This document shows, piece after piece, positions 1 through 8,394 of a DNA stretch of 42,825 nucleotides (its first letter is position 1; the number at the start of each line of letters is the position of its first letter). The position numbers and the translations under genes were made by a program. The DNA is from Bacteroidota bacterium (GTDB lineage: Bacteria; Bacteroidota; Bacteroidia; Flavobacteriales; Weeksellaceae): the NCBI GenBank assembly GCA_023422635.1, contig JAFAGO010000016.1, positions 1 through 42,825 of the forward strand, in the 5' to 3' direction. The notes under the pieces are model-generated. The model saw only the letters and a list, made by a program, of their open reading frames with translations, was not told the origin of the DNA and searched no databases.

Positions 1-360
<360 letters not shown>

Positions 361-518
361 GCCTAATAGTGTTTCAATTAAACAAGTTCTTATAAGTGCG
401 ATAAAGGTTTTGCCTTTGTGATGTATATTACCGATAAAAAGTTGGCAGTTTATAGTTGCCACTTGTTGGAATTACCGACAACTATCAACCGATAACTAAT
501 AACTATATACCTAATTTA

Positions 519-622
<104 letters not shown>

Positions 623-630
623 TTTTTTTC

Positions 631-661
631 AAACCTCATATAGAAATGTATGAGGTTTTTT
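631..661 (+). terminator. Intrinsic terminator of the rRNA operon
   Basis: A perfect 10-bp stem pairs AAACCTCATA (631-640) with TATGAGGTTT (649-658) across an 8-nt loop, followed by a T run. It lies just after the 5S gene and ends the rRNA transcript. Confidence 0.92.
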
Positions 662-1006
662 TATGTCTATACGTTAACAGAAATATACGGTAACTTCGGA
701 TAATTCTATGAGAATTTTGTAACGTGAGTTATATTTAAATGATTGATGGGGTTTCGTAATTATTTTTCAAATGGAAATATCCTCAGTTCAAGTAAAATGG
801 TAGACGCATAAGAATTTGCTTAATTATTTAACAGATAAATTCAATCTTATTTTCATTCCTATCGTCAATGCAACATAAAGTAGCAAAGTGTCCATCTATC
901 AAGTTATTCATTGCAATAGTTAACTTAAGTAATATCAAATGGCTTACTATCTAGATTGTAGGACTCATCTAACCCGATTACTTGTATTCAATCATTTAAA
1001 ACGTAC
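662..1006. other. Gene-free spacer, nothing recognised
   Basis: This AT-rich spacer of about 345 bp separates the rRNA terminator from the 3' end of a convergent minus-strand gene. I see no convincing reading frame, tRNA fold, strong hairpin or repeat. A minus-strand terminator for the porin gene would be expected here, but I could not identify one. Confidence 0.6.
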
Positions 1007-2611
1007 TTAGAATCGACTAAGAATTCCCCAGTGGATTTTGGTGTCACCAAATTTTATAGGGTTTCCAAATTCACTTCCGTTGGAAATTTGAAAACTCATC
1101 AAGCCAATTGGCAAGAAGAAATTAAATCCTAAACCTAAACTGTAAAGTTTCGGCTTCTGCTGTAGTGCTTCATTATTTAATTGTCCGTACTGCAGGAAAG
1201 TATCAAAAAATGCCTGTTCTCCGATTAAATATCGGTATTCCACATTTCCATAGTAATAGAAATCTGCATAAAGCGCGTTTTCATTAAATCCACGCAAAGA
1301 ATTCCATCCTCCAAAACGCATCAGTTCATTTGTAGAAAAAGAATTGTCTGAGTTCATCAATGCGGTTTCGCCTTTTAAATTGAACCAATGATTTCCTGAA
1401 ATATGTACGTTATGTTCTCCCAACACATAGAAATAGAATTGCGTTGCCGATATGGAATCAGCGGTATATTTCGATTTTATAGCATCTGCTTCAATCCTTA
1501 TTTTAGAGGTATAAAGAAATAGTGGATTTTGTGATGGATTTGTATATTCGTACCAAAAGCCAATTCCTTTTTTGTTGTAATCTTTGCCGGAAATATATAA
1601 AGAATCTAAGATGGCCGATGTTTCGAATGTGCCTCGCAATCCTATTTTATGGCGATTTCCCAAGTTGTAATACAATGCTGGAATAGCTTTTACATTTGCA
1701 AAAGTAGAATCCTGTCGGTAAATATTTATATTTACGTTCAAGCCGATGTTCGATTTAAATAAGTAAGGAATATCGGTTTGTAAATTGAACGTTTGTCCTT
1801 TGTCGGGATTGCGCTGCCAATAGAGATTTACGGTTTCAAAACCGTTAAACATATTTTTAAAATTTACATTTAATGTTCCATTAAAAGCAAATTTGTCGGA
1901 ATCGCTATTTCCGAATCCAATAACGCCATCAAAAGTGCTTGATTTTTTCTTTTGAAGGAATAGGTAAATATCTGTAGAATCTTTTGTAAAAAGCGTTTGT
2001 GGAGCTCGTTGGAGGCCAATGAAGGAATGGTTTTGTAAACGTTTATTTATGGTAGAAATATTTTCGGTGTTATATTCTTTCCCTTTAAATTCCTTTTCTA
2101 AGTTTTTAATAAAACGTTTCGGAACTTTTTCATATTCCTTCACAACAAATTGATCTATTGTTCTTTTATTCCCTTTTAGAACGGATAATTCAATGTTGGG
2201 CACATCATTTTCTAATCCTTTATAGTGCGTTTTAATTCGATTAAAAGTGTATCCTTTCTCTACGAATCTCTCATTAATAAACCTCTTTAATGAATCCAGA
2301 TTTTTCGTCGTAAAAGTGTTTTCTTTTTTTAAAATATGTGCTAAAGAATCGCTAACAGAAACTTTTGCTTGATTGTAGTTTTTCCCTTTATCGTAGTTGA
2401 TGATGACAGAATTTTCTTGCTCTTCAATCTTGACGATTTTTGTAAAATAGTAATTATTTTCTGCGAGAGAATCTAGAAATTTCGCGGCATTTGCTGAATC
2501 GGTTTTCTTCGTTTCCTTTAGAGTTTCAATATCTTTTAGAACAAAACTCTTTTGCTGCGCATAACTGAATAAGCACAATAGAAGAAAAATTATGTACAAA
2601 GTTTTTTTCAA
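1007..2611 (-). CDS. BamA/TamA-like outer-membrane beta-barrel protein
   Basis: This 534-residue protein has a hydrophobic signal peptide (residues 1-18, cleavage around SYA-QQ). Residues about 20-210 have a POTRA-like alternation, including a segment around AKVSVSDSL and a second at about 145-200. The C-terminal 300 residues are rich in alternating hydrophobic and aromatic strands and end in Phe (SRF), as outer-membrane barrels do. A GWNSLRGF stretch near residue 437 matches the conserved (V/I/L)RG(F/Y) motif of the Omp85 superfamily. Known family members insert or translocate outer-membrane proteins. At 534 residues it is shorter than a true BamA, so a TamA-like or orphan Omp85 role is more likely. 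It is the last gene of a minus-strand run, 28 bp after the SDR gene. The substrate is not predictable. Confidence 0.8.
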   Translation of the reverse strand: MKKTLYIIFLLLCLFSYAQQKSFVLKDIETLKETKKTDSANAAKFLDSLAENNYYFTKIVKIEEQENSVIINYDKGKNYNQAKVSVSDSLAHILKKENTFTTKNLDSLKRFINERFVEKGYTFNRIKTHYKGLENDVPNIELSVLKGNKRTIDQFVVKEYEKVPKRFIKNLEKEFKGKEYNTENISTINKRLQNHSFIGLQRAPQTLFTKDSTDIYLFLQKKKSSTFDGVIGFGNSDSDKFAFNGTLNVNFKNMFNGFETVNLYWQRNPDKGQTFNLQTDIPYLFKSNIGLNVNINIYRQDSTFANVKAIPALYYNLGNRHKIGLRGTFETSAILDSLYISGKDYNKKGIGFWYEYTNPSQNPLFLYTSKIRIEADAIKSKYTADSISATQFYFYVLGEHNVHISGNHWFNLKGETALMNSDNSFSTNELMRFGGWNSLRGFNENALYADFYYYGNVEYRYLIGEQAFFDTFLQYGQLNNEALQQKPKLYSLGLGFNFFLPIGLMSFQISNGSEFGNPIKFGDTKIHWGILSRF

Positions 2612-2639
2612 TACAAACCAATACCAAATGAACTGAAAT

Positions 2640-3434
2640 TCAGCTCATTTTATTGTATTTTTTCATCAGTTTTTCGTAGAAATTTTGCGGAAGCAACCAT
2701 TTCAAAGGAACACCAATCTTTTGACCGAATTTTCCGAAGTAGTAATGCGCTTTCCATTTTTTTTGATTGAGCAATCGATCGATGTAAATGGCAACTTCTT
2801 CTGGTTCCGTTCCATCATCAACATGGGCATTCATTACGGAGTACACTTTGTTGAAAATAGTTTGGTAGGGCGCTGATGTCTCTGTTTTTACGCGATTTTC
2901 TGCAATATTGGTTTTAATGTCGCCTAAATGTAAGGTGCAAACCTCAATATTCCATTGATAAACTTCATAGCGAATTGCCTCAGTAACTTTGTCTAAAGCC
3001 GATTTTGAAGCAGAGTAAAATCCTCTAAATGGAAGTCCCATTTCCGAACCAATGCTGGAAATATTAATAATCTGTCCATAATTTTGTTCGCGCATTTTCG
3101 GAAGTATTGCGCGCATGGTTTGTACCGAACCAATTAAATTAAGATTAAAAAGCTTGGTGATTTCTTCTTTCGTGGAATCTTCCACGGCGCCAACCATTCC
3201 CATTCCTGCGTTGTTAATGAGCACATCGATGCGGGTTTCAAGTTCCAGAATTTTTGAAACGGCATTTTGAATTTGCACTTCTTCCGTAATATCGGTAGGA
3301 ATTGATGTGAAGTATTGCGACTCAACTTTTTTTCTACTCAATCCATAAACACGATTTCCTTTTTTACCAAAAAATTCTGCAAGTGCAAAACCAATTCCAG
3401 AGGAAGTTCCGGTAATGATGATTGTTTTTTTCAC
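2640..3434 (-). CDS. Short-chain dehydrogenase/reductase (SDR)
   Basis: This 264-residue classical SDR has a Rossmann nucleotide-binding motif TGTSSGIG at residues 8-15, the structural NNAG motif at 74-77, a catalytic Ser at 126-127 (NISSIGS), and catalytic Tyr140 and Lys144 in YSASK. Family members are NAD(P)H-dependent oxidoreductases, and length and motif spacing are standard. The extended C-terminal tail (WKAHYYFGKFGQKIGV, then hydrophobic and basic) resembles lipid- or retinol-type SDRs, but the substrate cannot be read from sequence. The gene lies 24 bp downstream of aroA and 28 bp upstream of the porin gene on the same strand, so it is probably co-transcribed with them. Its neighbours do not suggest a pathway. 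Confidence 0.88.
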   Translation of the reverse strand: MKKTIIITGTSSGIGFALAEFFGKKGNRVYGLSRKKVESQYFTSIPTDITEEVQIQNAVSKILELETRIDVLINNAGMGMVGAVEDSTKEEITKLFNLNLIGSVQTMRAILPKMREQNYGQIINISSIGSEMGLPFRGFYSASKSALDKVTEAIRYEVYQWNIEVCTLHLGDIKTNIAENRVKTETSAPYQTIFNKVYSVMNAHVDDGTEPEEVAIYIDRLLNQKKWKAHYYFGKFGQKIGVPLKWLLPQNFYEKLMKKYNKMS

Positions 3435-3458
3435 AGTAAAGATTTTCGATGTTCTGTA

Positions 3459-4694
3459 TTATTTCAATTTTTGAGCTTCCGTGATGGAGAAGAAATCGTT
3501 CCAAAAATCGGGATACGACTTTTCTACCACATCTTCGTTTTCAATATTAAGTTCATGCACCAAAGCAAAAGGCGCAAAACTCATTGCCATTCGATGATCG
3601 TTATATGTTTTTATGCTAATATTTTCTAAACAATTTTTGATCTCTAAAGATTTTATAGAATCATCAGTGATTTCCGTGGTACAACCTAATTGTAGAAGTT
3701 CATTTTTTAATGCTAAAAGGCGATCCGTTTCCTTAACTTTTAATGTTGCAAGTCCATTGATGTTGAAAGGAATTTTCAACGCAGTTGCGGTTACACAAAG
3801 CGTTTGCGCGATATCTGGACAATCGTTCATGTTAACAGAAATCTGTTCAGGAAACTGAAAATTTTCGATAGGTTGTAACGTGATTTTTGAATCGTTTTCC
3901 AATTGAATGGTTTTAATTCCAAAAAAATCCGCGTACAATTTTTTTAACACAGAATCTCCCTGAAGAGAATTCTTGCGAAAGCTTTTTAAATGAATGGTTT
4001 TTCTACCTATTGCCGCTAAGGAATAGTAGTAACTCGCCGAGCTCCAATCGCTTTCTACTTCTATGGTTTTGGGTTGAAGATCTTCTGTTTCTTGTTTTGG
4101 AAATACGGTTATTGTATTTTCATTAAATTCAGTTTTTATTCCAGCTTCTTCCAGAATTGCTAACGTCATTTCCAAATAGGGTCGAGAAGTAATGGTGCCT
4201 TCTAAATTCACCTCTAAACCGTTTTCTAGCTTTCCGCCAATTAGCAATAATGAAGTTATAAATTGTGATGAAATGTGCGCAGGAATGGTCACCGAATTTT
4301 TATCGAAATTTTTTCCTTTGATTTTCAAAGGAGGAAATCCTTCATTTTCCAAGTAATCAATTTCAGCTCCTAAATCGCGCAATGCATTTACAAGAAATCC
4401 AATTGGGCGTTGTTTCATTCTTTCTGAGCCGGTTAAAACGGTTGTTTTTCCGTTCTGAATTGAATAATATGATGTTAAAAATCGCATTGCTGTTCCCGCA
4501 TGGTGAATGTCGATTTCGGTGCTTTCGGATTCGAGTGCTTTTTTTAACAAACTGCTATCTTGCGAATTTGATAGGTTTAAAATTTCTAGTTTTCCGAAAA
4601 GTTTTTGTAAAACCAATAATCTGTTGGATTCACTTTTTGAACCCGTAATTTGAATTGTTCTATCGTTAAGTAAGCTGGATTTTTGAAGTACCAT
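3459..4694 (-). CDS. aroA: 3-phosphoshikimate 1-carboxyvinyltransferase (EPSP synthase)
   Basis: EPSP synthase transfers the enolpyruvyl group of PEP to shikimate-3-phosphate, the sixth step to chorismate. The N-terminus has the substrate-binding GSKSESNRLL motif (SKS.S.R). Further on are HAGTAMRFL (equivalent to the family GNAGTAMR motif, with His for Asn), the central SSQFITSLLL segment, DWSSASYYYSLAA, and the late KETDRL and YNDHRMAMSFAP motifs that contact PEP. The start chosen is the ATG at 4694 (411 residues). An in-frame TTG at 4712 would add six residues and is less likely. The protein is slightly shorter than the usual 425-450 residues, as is common in Flavobacteriia. It lies between the MazG-like gene (53 bp upstream) and the SDR gene. 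Gly for Ala at the glyphosate-relevant loop cannot be judged reliably here. Confidence 0.93.
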   Translation of the reverse strand: MVLQKSSLLNDRTIQITGSKSESNRLLVLQKLFGKLEILNLSNSQDSSLLKKALESESTEIDIHHAGTAMRFLTSYYSIQNGKTTVLTGSERMKQRPIGFLVNALRDLGAEIDYLENEGFPPLKIKGKNFDKNSVTIPAHISSQFITSLLLIGGKLENGLEVNLEGTITSRPYLEMTLAILEEAGIKTEFNENTITVFPKQETEDLQPKTIEVESDWSSASYYYSLAAIGRKTIHLKSFRKNSLQGDSVLKKLYADFFGIKTIQLENDSKITLQPIENFQFPEQISVNMNDCPDIAQTLCVTATALKIPFNINGLATLKVKETDRLLALKNELLQLGCTTEITDDSIKSLEIKNCLENISIKTYNDHRMAMSFAPFALVHELNIENEDVVEKSYPDFWNDFFSITEAQKLK

Positions 4695-4712
4695 ATTTTT
4701 ATTGAAAAGCAA

Positions 4713-4737
4713 ATTCCACTGTTTATTGTAGTGGAAT
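4713..4737 (-). other. Intercistronic hairpin before aroA
   Basis: ATTCCACT (4713-4720) pairs perfectly with AGTGGAAT (4730-4737) across a 9-nt loop. It sits between the MazG-like gene and the aroA start and has no strong T run on the minus strand, so it looks more like an mRNA processing or stability hairpin, or a weak terminator, than a full stop. Confidence 0.55.
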
Positions 4738-4747
4738 CTATGCGTTG

Positions 4748-5074
4748 TTATTTTAATTTAGAATTATTGTGATGCCGATCAAAATCGCGTTCAGTTTTCT
4801 TTTTTAATTTTAGATCAAAAGCTTTCTGTAAATCCGTTCCGGTTTGGTTGGCTAAACATAATGTTACAAAAAGTACATCTGCCAATTCTTCACCTAAATC
4901 TTTATTTTTATCGGATTCTTTTTCACTTTGTTCACCATATCTTCTGGCGATAATTCTGGCGACTTCTCCTACTTCTTCGGTAAGTATCGCCATGTTGGTA
5001 AGTTCGTTAAAATATCGAACGCCAAATGTTTTTATCCATTCATCAACTTCTTTTTGAAGTGTAGTTATTTCCAT
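4748..5074 (-). CDS. MazG-like nucleotide pyrophosphohydrolase
   Basis: This 108-residue all-alpha protein has the MazG/dUTPase-like metal motif: EEVGE near residues 33-37 and EELAD near residues 63-67, matching the EExxE...ExxD pattern that binds Mg2+ in this superfamily. Single-domain members of this length hydrolyse nucleoside triphosphates to the monophosphate and pyrophosphate, often as house-cleaning enzymes. The exact nucleotide preference is not readable. The C-terminus is basic and low in complexity. It sits between the beta-helix lipoprotein gene (51 bp upstream) and aroA in the same minus-strand run. Nothing links it functionally to either. Confidence 0.85.
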   Translation of the reverse strand: MEITTLQKEVDEWIKTFGVRYFNELTNMAILTEEVGEVARIIARRYGEQSEKESDKNKDLGEELADVLFVTLCLANQTGTDLQKAFDLKLKKKTERDFDRHHNNSKLK

Positions 5075-5124
5075 TAATTAAAGATTGTAGAGAATGAAAT
5101 TTAAAATTTATTTGATATTTAAAC

Positions 5125-6507
5125 TTACTGATACGCACCAATAGTTGGAGCCGAAGTTCTTGCATTTCCAACAATATCGAAAGGAACTAAAGCGCTATAT
5201 GTTGTACTTCCTTTGGTTTTTGCAGGTGAATTTTCAGCTACGCGAAGATTCATTTTTTGCGTAAAATAATGTACAAATTGTGGATCTTCATTGGTAATAG
5301 AATTTACGGTGTTATACGTTGCATCCGAACCATATTTTAAAAGACAATTCACAAAATTAGTTGTAAAAGTCGAACTTGAATTTGGGTTAAGTTCAACCAT
5401 ATTATCGGCATATCCGTACACAATTGTATTATACACATTTAAGGAAAGCGCTCCATTTTGAGTGTTTCCAGTGGCGTCGGTCCAATCGTTTGAAGCATAA
5501 ATTCCATAACCCGACATTGCGCTATTCAGTTCCCAATAATTTGCGATTGTACTGTGTGTAAGCGTTACATTTCCGCCTTTGTAAATGCCAATTGATGCAT
5601 TTCCGCAATTGTTCATCACCAAATTTTTGGCATCAATTGTAGATGCAACACCATAAATACCATATTCTTGAAATGTGTGAATTATGGAATTACTAATCGT
5701 TGCTGTGCTGTTGTACATTTCAATACCTTTTGTACCGCCGTACAATTTCCCGTAGTTCATATCAAGTAGCGATCCCTCTTCAAAAACAATTCCGTTCCAA
5801 TTTTTTGGTAACGTGTCGTATCGAGTATCATTTCTATCGCCGCGGAAAACGACTTCATAATTCAAGGTTCCATTGATGTTTAGTTGCGCATTTTTAGAAA
5901 TCTTCATCCCCGAATTTTTGAAAAAATATACTTTTGTTCCTTCCTGAATCGTAAGTTTCTTCCCTTCAGAAACGGTTAAATCACCAAATATAATTTTTGC
6001 CTTCTCATTGGTCCACTCTGTATCATTGTTTAAAATGTTGGGATTTGTATCGCTTTCAATAAAGAATTCAGCATCTTGAACAACCGATAATAAAGTGACC
6101 TGTTGTGTTCCTGCTGAAGATTGAAAAACAACTTGATCTTCTGCAATTGCTTCAGGAGCATTAGCAACAGGCGCAATTTCTACAAAAACAAATAGACTGT
6201 CTTTTTTACGAAGCGGAACATTAGTGAACTCCGTACCTGCATGGCCATCAACGTTGATTCGGTATAAAGAAGAAGCTCCGTTTGCTAATGCGATTTTGGG
6301 AATCATTACATCTTTATCTTCATTGTTGTACACTTTAACAACGTATGTTTCTGAACGAACTTGATTGTAAACGGTATCACAAAAAACAGTGTCTTTTGAA
6401 AATCGAAGTAACTGCGAAGGAGCATCGAAAGACAAATCATCCCTGTTGCAAGAAACCACAGCAAATAGCGTCCAAAACGCAACAGCAACCCATATAAGGT
6501 TTTTCAT
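5125..6507 (-). CDS. Secreted lipoprotein with right-handed beta-helix repeats
   Basis: This 460-residue protein begins with a lipoprotein signal ending in a lipobox (AVVSC, Cys20). Residues about 30-150 look like an Ig- or DUF-type N-terminal beta domain. Residues about 160-440 contain degenerate short strand repeats rich in Asn, Gly, Ile and Thr (for example LNINGTLNYEVVFRG, GTKGIEMYNSTATISNSII), typical of parallel beta-helix folds. The C-terminus, with a VPFDIVGNARTSAPTIGAYQ-type ending, is characteristic of Bacteroidota right-handed beta-helix proteins. Related folds occur in polysaccharide lyases, but I see no catalytic signature, so an enzyme activity should not be assumed. It is the first gene of the five-gene minus-strand run and is preceded by a candidate -7 box. 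Confidence 0.75.
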   Translation of the reverse strand: MKNLIWVAVAFWTLFAVVSCNRDDLSFDAPSQLLRFSKDTVFCDTVYNQVRSETYVVKVYNNEDKDVMIPKIALANGASSLYRINVDGHAGTEFTNVPLRKKDSLFVFVEIAPVANAPEAIAEDQVVFQSSAGTQQVTLLSVVQDAEFFIESDTNPNILNNDTEWTNEKAKIIFGDLTVSEGKKLTIQEGTKVYFFKNSGMKISKNAQLNINGTLNYEVVFRGDRNDTRYDTLPKNWNGIVFEEGSLLDMNYGKLYGGTKGIEMYNSTATISNSIIHTFQEYGIYGVASTIDAKNLVMNNCGNASIGIYKGGNVTLTHSTIANYWELNSAMSGYGIYASNDWTDATGNTQNGALSLNVYNTIVYGYADNMVELNPNSSSTFTTNFVNCLLKYGSDATYNTVNSITNEDPQFVHYFTQKMNLRVAENSPAKTKGSTTYSALVPFDIVGNARTSAPTIGAYQ

Positions 6508-6534
6508 AAAATACGAAATTTTAGTTTAAGGATT

Positions 6535-6542
6535 CAAATTTA
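6535..6542 (-). promoter_or_regulatory. Candidate -7 box for the five-gene minus-strand run
   Basis: On the minus strand this reads TAAATTTG, a match to the Bacteroidota TAnnTTTG -7 element, about 28 bp before the ATG of the beta-helix lipoprotein gene. No matching TTTG is present at -33, so confidence is limited in such AT-rich sequence. Confidence 0.4.
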
Positions 6543-6586
6543 GGTATTTTTAACGATATATTTTTTTTAAATATTCTACCCAGGTG

Positions 6587-6617
6587 TTTGCACATTAGAA
6601 AAGTATTTGTATTTTTG
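6587..6617 (+). promoter_or_regulatory. Bacteroidota-type promoter of rpmE2
   Basis: TTTG (6587-6590), exactly 19 nt, then TATTTTTG (6610-6617), a full match to the TTTG-N19-TAnnTTTG promoter of Bacteroidota. Transcription should start near 6623, leaving a 5' leader of roughly 75 nt before the L31 start. The same 19-nt spacing recurs at the rpsL promoter. Confidence 0.8.
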
Positions 6618-6699
6618 CAACCTAAAATTTAGCAGAGAAATATCCATTACTATTTCGAAAGCAAAACCTTAATTATTTATTTTTAAAATATCATTCAAC

Positions 6700-6951
6700 A
6701 TGAAAAGCGGAATTCACCCAGATAATTACAGACTTGTTGTTTTCAAAGATATGAGTAACGACGAAGTATTTTTGTGCAAATCAACAGCGGATACCAAAGA
6801 TACCATTGAGTATGAAGGAGAAACTTATCCTTTGATCAAAATGGAAATCTCATCAACTTCTCACCCTTTCTACACTGGTAAAGTGAAGTTGGTAGACACT
6901 GCAGGTAGAGTAGATAAGTTCATGAACAAATACAAAAAATTCGCAAAATAA
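6700..6951 (+). CDS. rpmE2: Type B 50S ribosomal protein L31
   Basis: This 83-residue protein starts MKSGIHPDNYR and has the IHP..Y element and the C-terminal HPFYTGK...DTAGRVDKF..KY pattern of L31. It lacks the CxxC pairs that bind zinc in the ordinary form; the only Cys is in FLCKST. This makes it the type B (C-minus, YkgM/YtiA-like) form, which is the usual L31 of Flavobacteriia. L31 sits on the central protuberance and bridges the two ribosomal subunits. The gene has its own strong promoter, a leader of about 75 nt and its own terminator, so it is monocistronic. In other bacteria L31 type B genes answer to zinc; no zinc-repressor site was recognised here. Confidence 0.95.
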   Translation: MKSGIHPDNYRLVVFKDMSNDEVFLCKSTADTKDTIEYEGETYPLIKMEISSTSHPFYTGKVKLVDTAGRVDKFMNKYKKFAK

Positions 6952-6972
6952 TTTTTTGTTCATACAATATTT

Positions 6973-7003
6973 AAGTCTTTCGGTTTTCGGAAGACTTTTT
7001 TTA
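6973..7003 (+). terminator. Intrinsic terminator after rpmE2
   Basis: AAGTCTTTCG pairs with CGGAAGACTT (one G-U pair) around a short T-rich loop, followed by a T run at 6996-7002. It begins about 20 bp after the L31 stop. Confidence 0.88.
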
Positions 7004-7085
7004 TTTTAAATTTGTAAAGATGCAGGGTTTTCGATCCAATTTTTTTATTGAGATTCTGCAAATGTTTATACACCATATTTAAAAA

Positions 7086-8249
7086 ATGATGCAACTTGTA
7101 TTTTCTGATGCCCAATATTGGCAAGATTTTCTACCGCTAACTTTTACCCGTCCAACGGCCGAAATGCGATGCGGAATTTTAACCTTTTCTGAAAGGTGGC
7201 AAAAGTTATTGGGAATTGATGAAGTTTCATTTATAACTGAGGCATATCTGCAAAAGAAATTTCAAGCTCCAAGTTCGAAAGAAGCATTGCTTTTGGTCCC
7301 TAATTTTATTCCGACAGATAATGTTTTGGATTCCATTCGTAATTTGAAGTTTGGTGAAGCGTTGGTGTATGAAAATGAAGTAATTGCCGCGCGATTAAAT
7401 ATGGAAAATTTCTCGCTGAATCAGATTGAGAAAATGACCGATATTCACGAGGATCTGGTTTTTTTTAAACAACCAACCGATTTATTTACCTATAATCATA
7501 TCGCCATCGATTTCGATTTTGTGCTTTTAACCAAAGGCCGAATTTCGCAGGAGTTATCACCAACAAATGGTTTTCTAGGTAATCCGCAAGATGTTTTTAT
7601 TGAACCTGGAGCGGTGATTGAATTCTCTACTTTAAATACCAAAACCGGTAAAATTTATATCGGTAAAAATGCCGAAATTATGGAGGGTTGCCACCTTCGT
7701 GGACCAATAGCTTTATGCGAAGGTTCGAAATTTAATCTAGGGGCGAAAGTTTATGGAGCTACCTCCATCGGACCGCATTCGAAAGTAGGAGGCGAGGTTA
7801 ATAATTTGGTGATTTTTGGCTATTCCAACAAAGGGCATGATGGTTTTGTTGGGAATTCTGTAATTGGGGAATGGTGCAATTTAGGCGCGGATACCAATTC
7901 TAGTAATTTAAAAAATAATTATGCCACCGTAAAACTTTGGAATTATCGGGAAAAACGATTCCTCAATACGGGCTTACAGTTTGCAGGTTTAATTATGGGC
8001 GATCACGCAAAAACAGCGATTAATACGCAACTGAATACAGGAACTGTGGTTGGTGTTGCAGCTAATATTTTTAAAAGTGGTTTTCCTCCCAATTTAATTG
8101 AAAATTTCAGTTGGGGAGGCATGAAAGGAGATCCTGTTTTTAATTTAGTAAAAGCATTCGAAGTTGCAGAAAAAGCAATGGAAAGACGTCATGTTCCATT
8201 TACAGAAGTTGATCGGCGTATTCTAAAATACATATATGAAACGTTTTAA
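7086..8249 (+). CDS. GlmU-family sugar nucleotidyltransferase/acetyltransferase (Bacteroidota alternative type)
   Basis: This 387-residue protein has a short, divergent nucleotidyltransferase-like N-terminus with LTFTRPTAEMRCGI at residues about 18-31. This replaces the usual GxGTRM motif of GlmU. A left-handed beta-helix of hexapeptide repeats follows at about 170-330, with the conserved GDHAKTAINTQLNTGTVVG stretch near 305-325. This architecture matches the Bacteroidota-specific GlmU-like family, proposed to make UDP-GlcNAc for peptidoglycan and LPS by acetylating GlcN-1-P and uridylating the product. The start is one of two consecutive ATG codons (7086 or 7089). A TAAATTTG -7-like box at 7007-7014 overlaps the preceding terminator tail. 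A terminator follows the gene, so it appears to be a single transcription unit. Confidence 0.85.
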   Translation: MMQLVFSDAQYWQDFLPLTFTRPTAEMRCGILTFSERWQKLLGIDEVSFITEAYLQKKFQAPSSKEALLLVPNFIPTDNVLDSIRNLKFGEALVYENEVIAARLNMENFSLNQIEKMTDIHEDLVFFKQPTDLFTYNHIAIDFDFVLLTKGRISQELSPTNGFLGNPQDVFIEPGAVIEFSTLNTKTGKIYIGKNAEIMEGCHLRGPIALCEGSKFNLGAKVYGATSIGPHSKVGGEVNNLVIFGYSNKGHDGFVGNSVIGEWCNLGADTNSSNLKNNYATVKLWNYREKRFLNTGLQFAGLIMGDHAKTAINTQLNTGTVVGVAANIFKSGFPPNLIENFSWGGMKGDPVFNLVKAFEVAEKAMERRHVPFTEVDRRILKYIYETF

Positions 8250-8307
8250 GCAACGAAATAGAATTCATTTTCAATTGAAAATACAATTCTTTAACAGAAT
8301 AGAAAGT

Positions 8308-8340
8308 GACTGCATTGCTAAGGATTGCAGTCTCTTTTCT
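8308..8340 (+). terminator. Intrinsic terminator after the GlmU-family gene
   Basis: GACTGCA (8308-8314) pairs with TGCAGTC (8326-8332) across an 11-nt loop, followed by a T-rich tail. About 25 bp upstream lies a perfect 16-bp palindrome, ATTTTCAATTGAAAAT (8267-8282), which could add a second hairpin. Confidence 0.75.
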
Positions 8341-8350
8341 TAAAAATCCT

Positions 8351-8358
8351 TATCTTTG
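8351..8358 (+). promoter_or_regulatory. -7 box of the trhO operon
   Basis: TATCTTTG is an exact TAnnTTTG match, 36 nt before the chosen ATG at 8395. A TTG ends at 8327, 23 nt upstream, which is longer than the ideal 19. The box includes the TTG codon of a longer open frame, which argues that translation starts downstream of it. Confidence 0.65.
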
Positions 8359-8394
8359 CACGATTATTTTTCTCACTTAAAAAATGTTTATAGC

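Noticed and set aside
361..518. tRNA gene in the 23S-5S spacer
   Set aside because: No T-loop GTTCGAATC-type sequence or cloverleaf could be formed.
8356..8394. Earlier TTG start for trhO
   Set aside because: The TTG lies within the TATCTTTG promoter box, and the next in-frame ATG at 8395 begins the normal protein.
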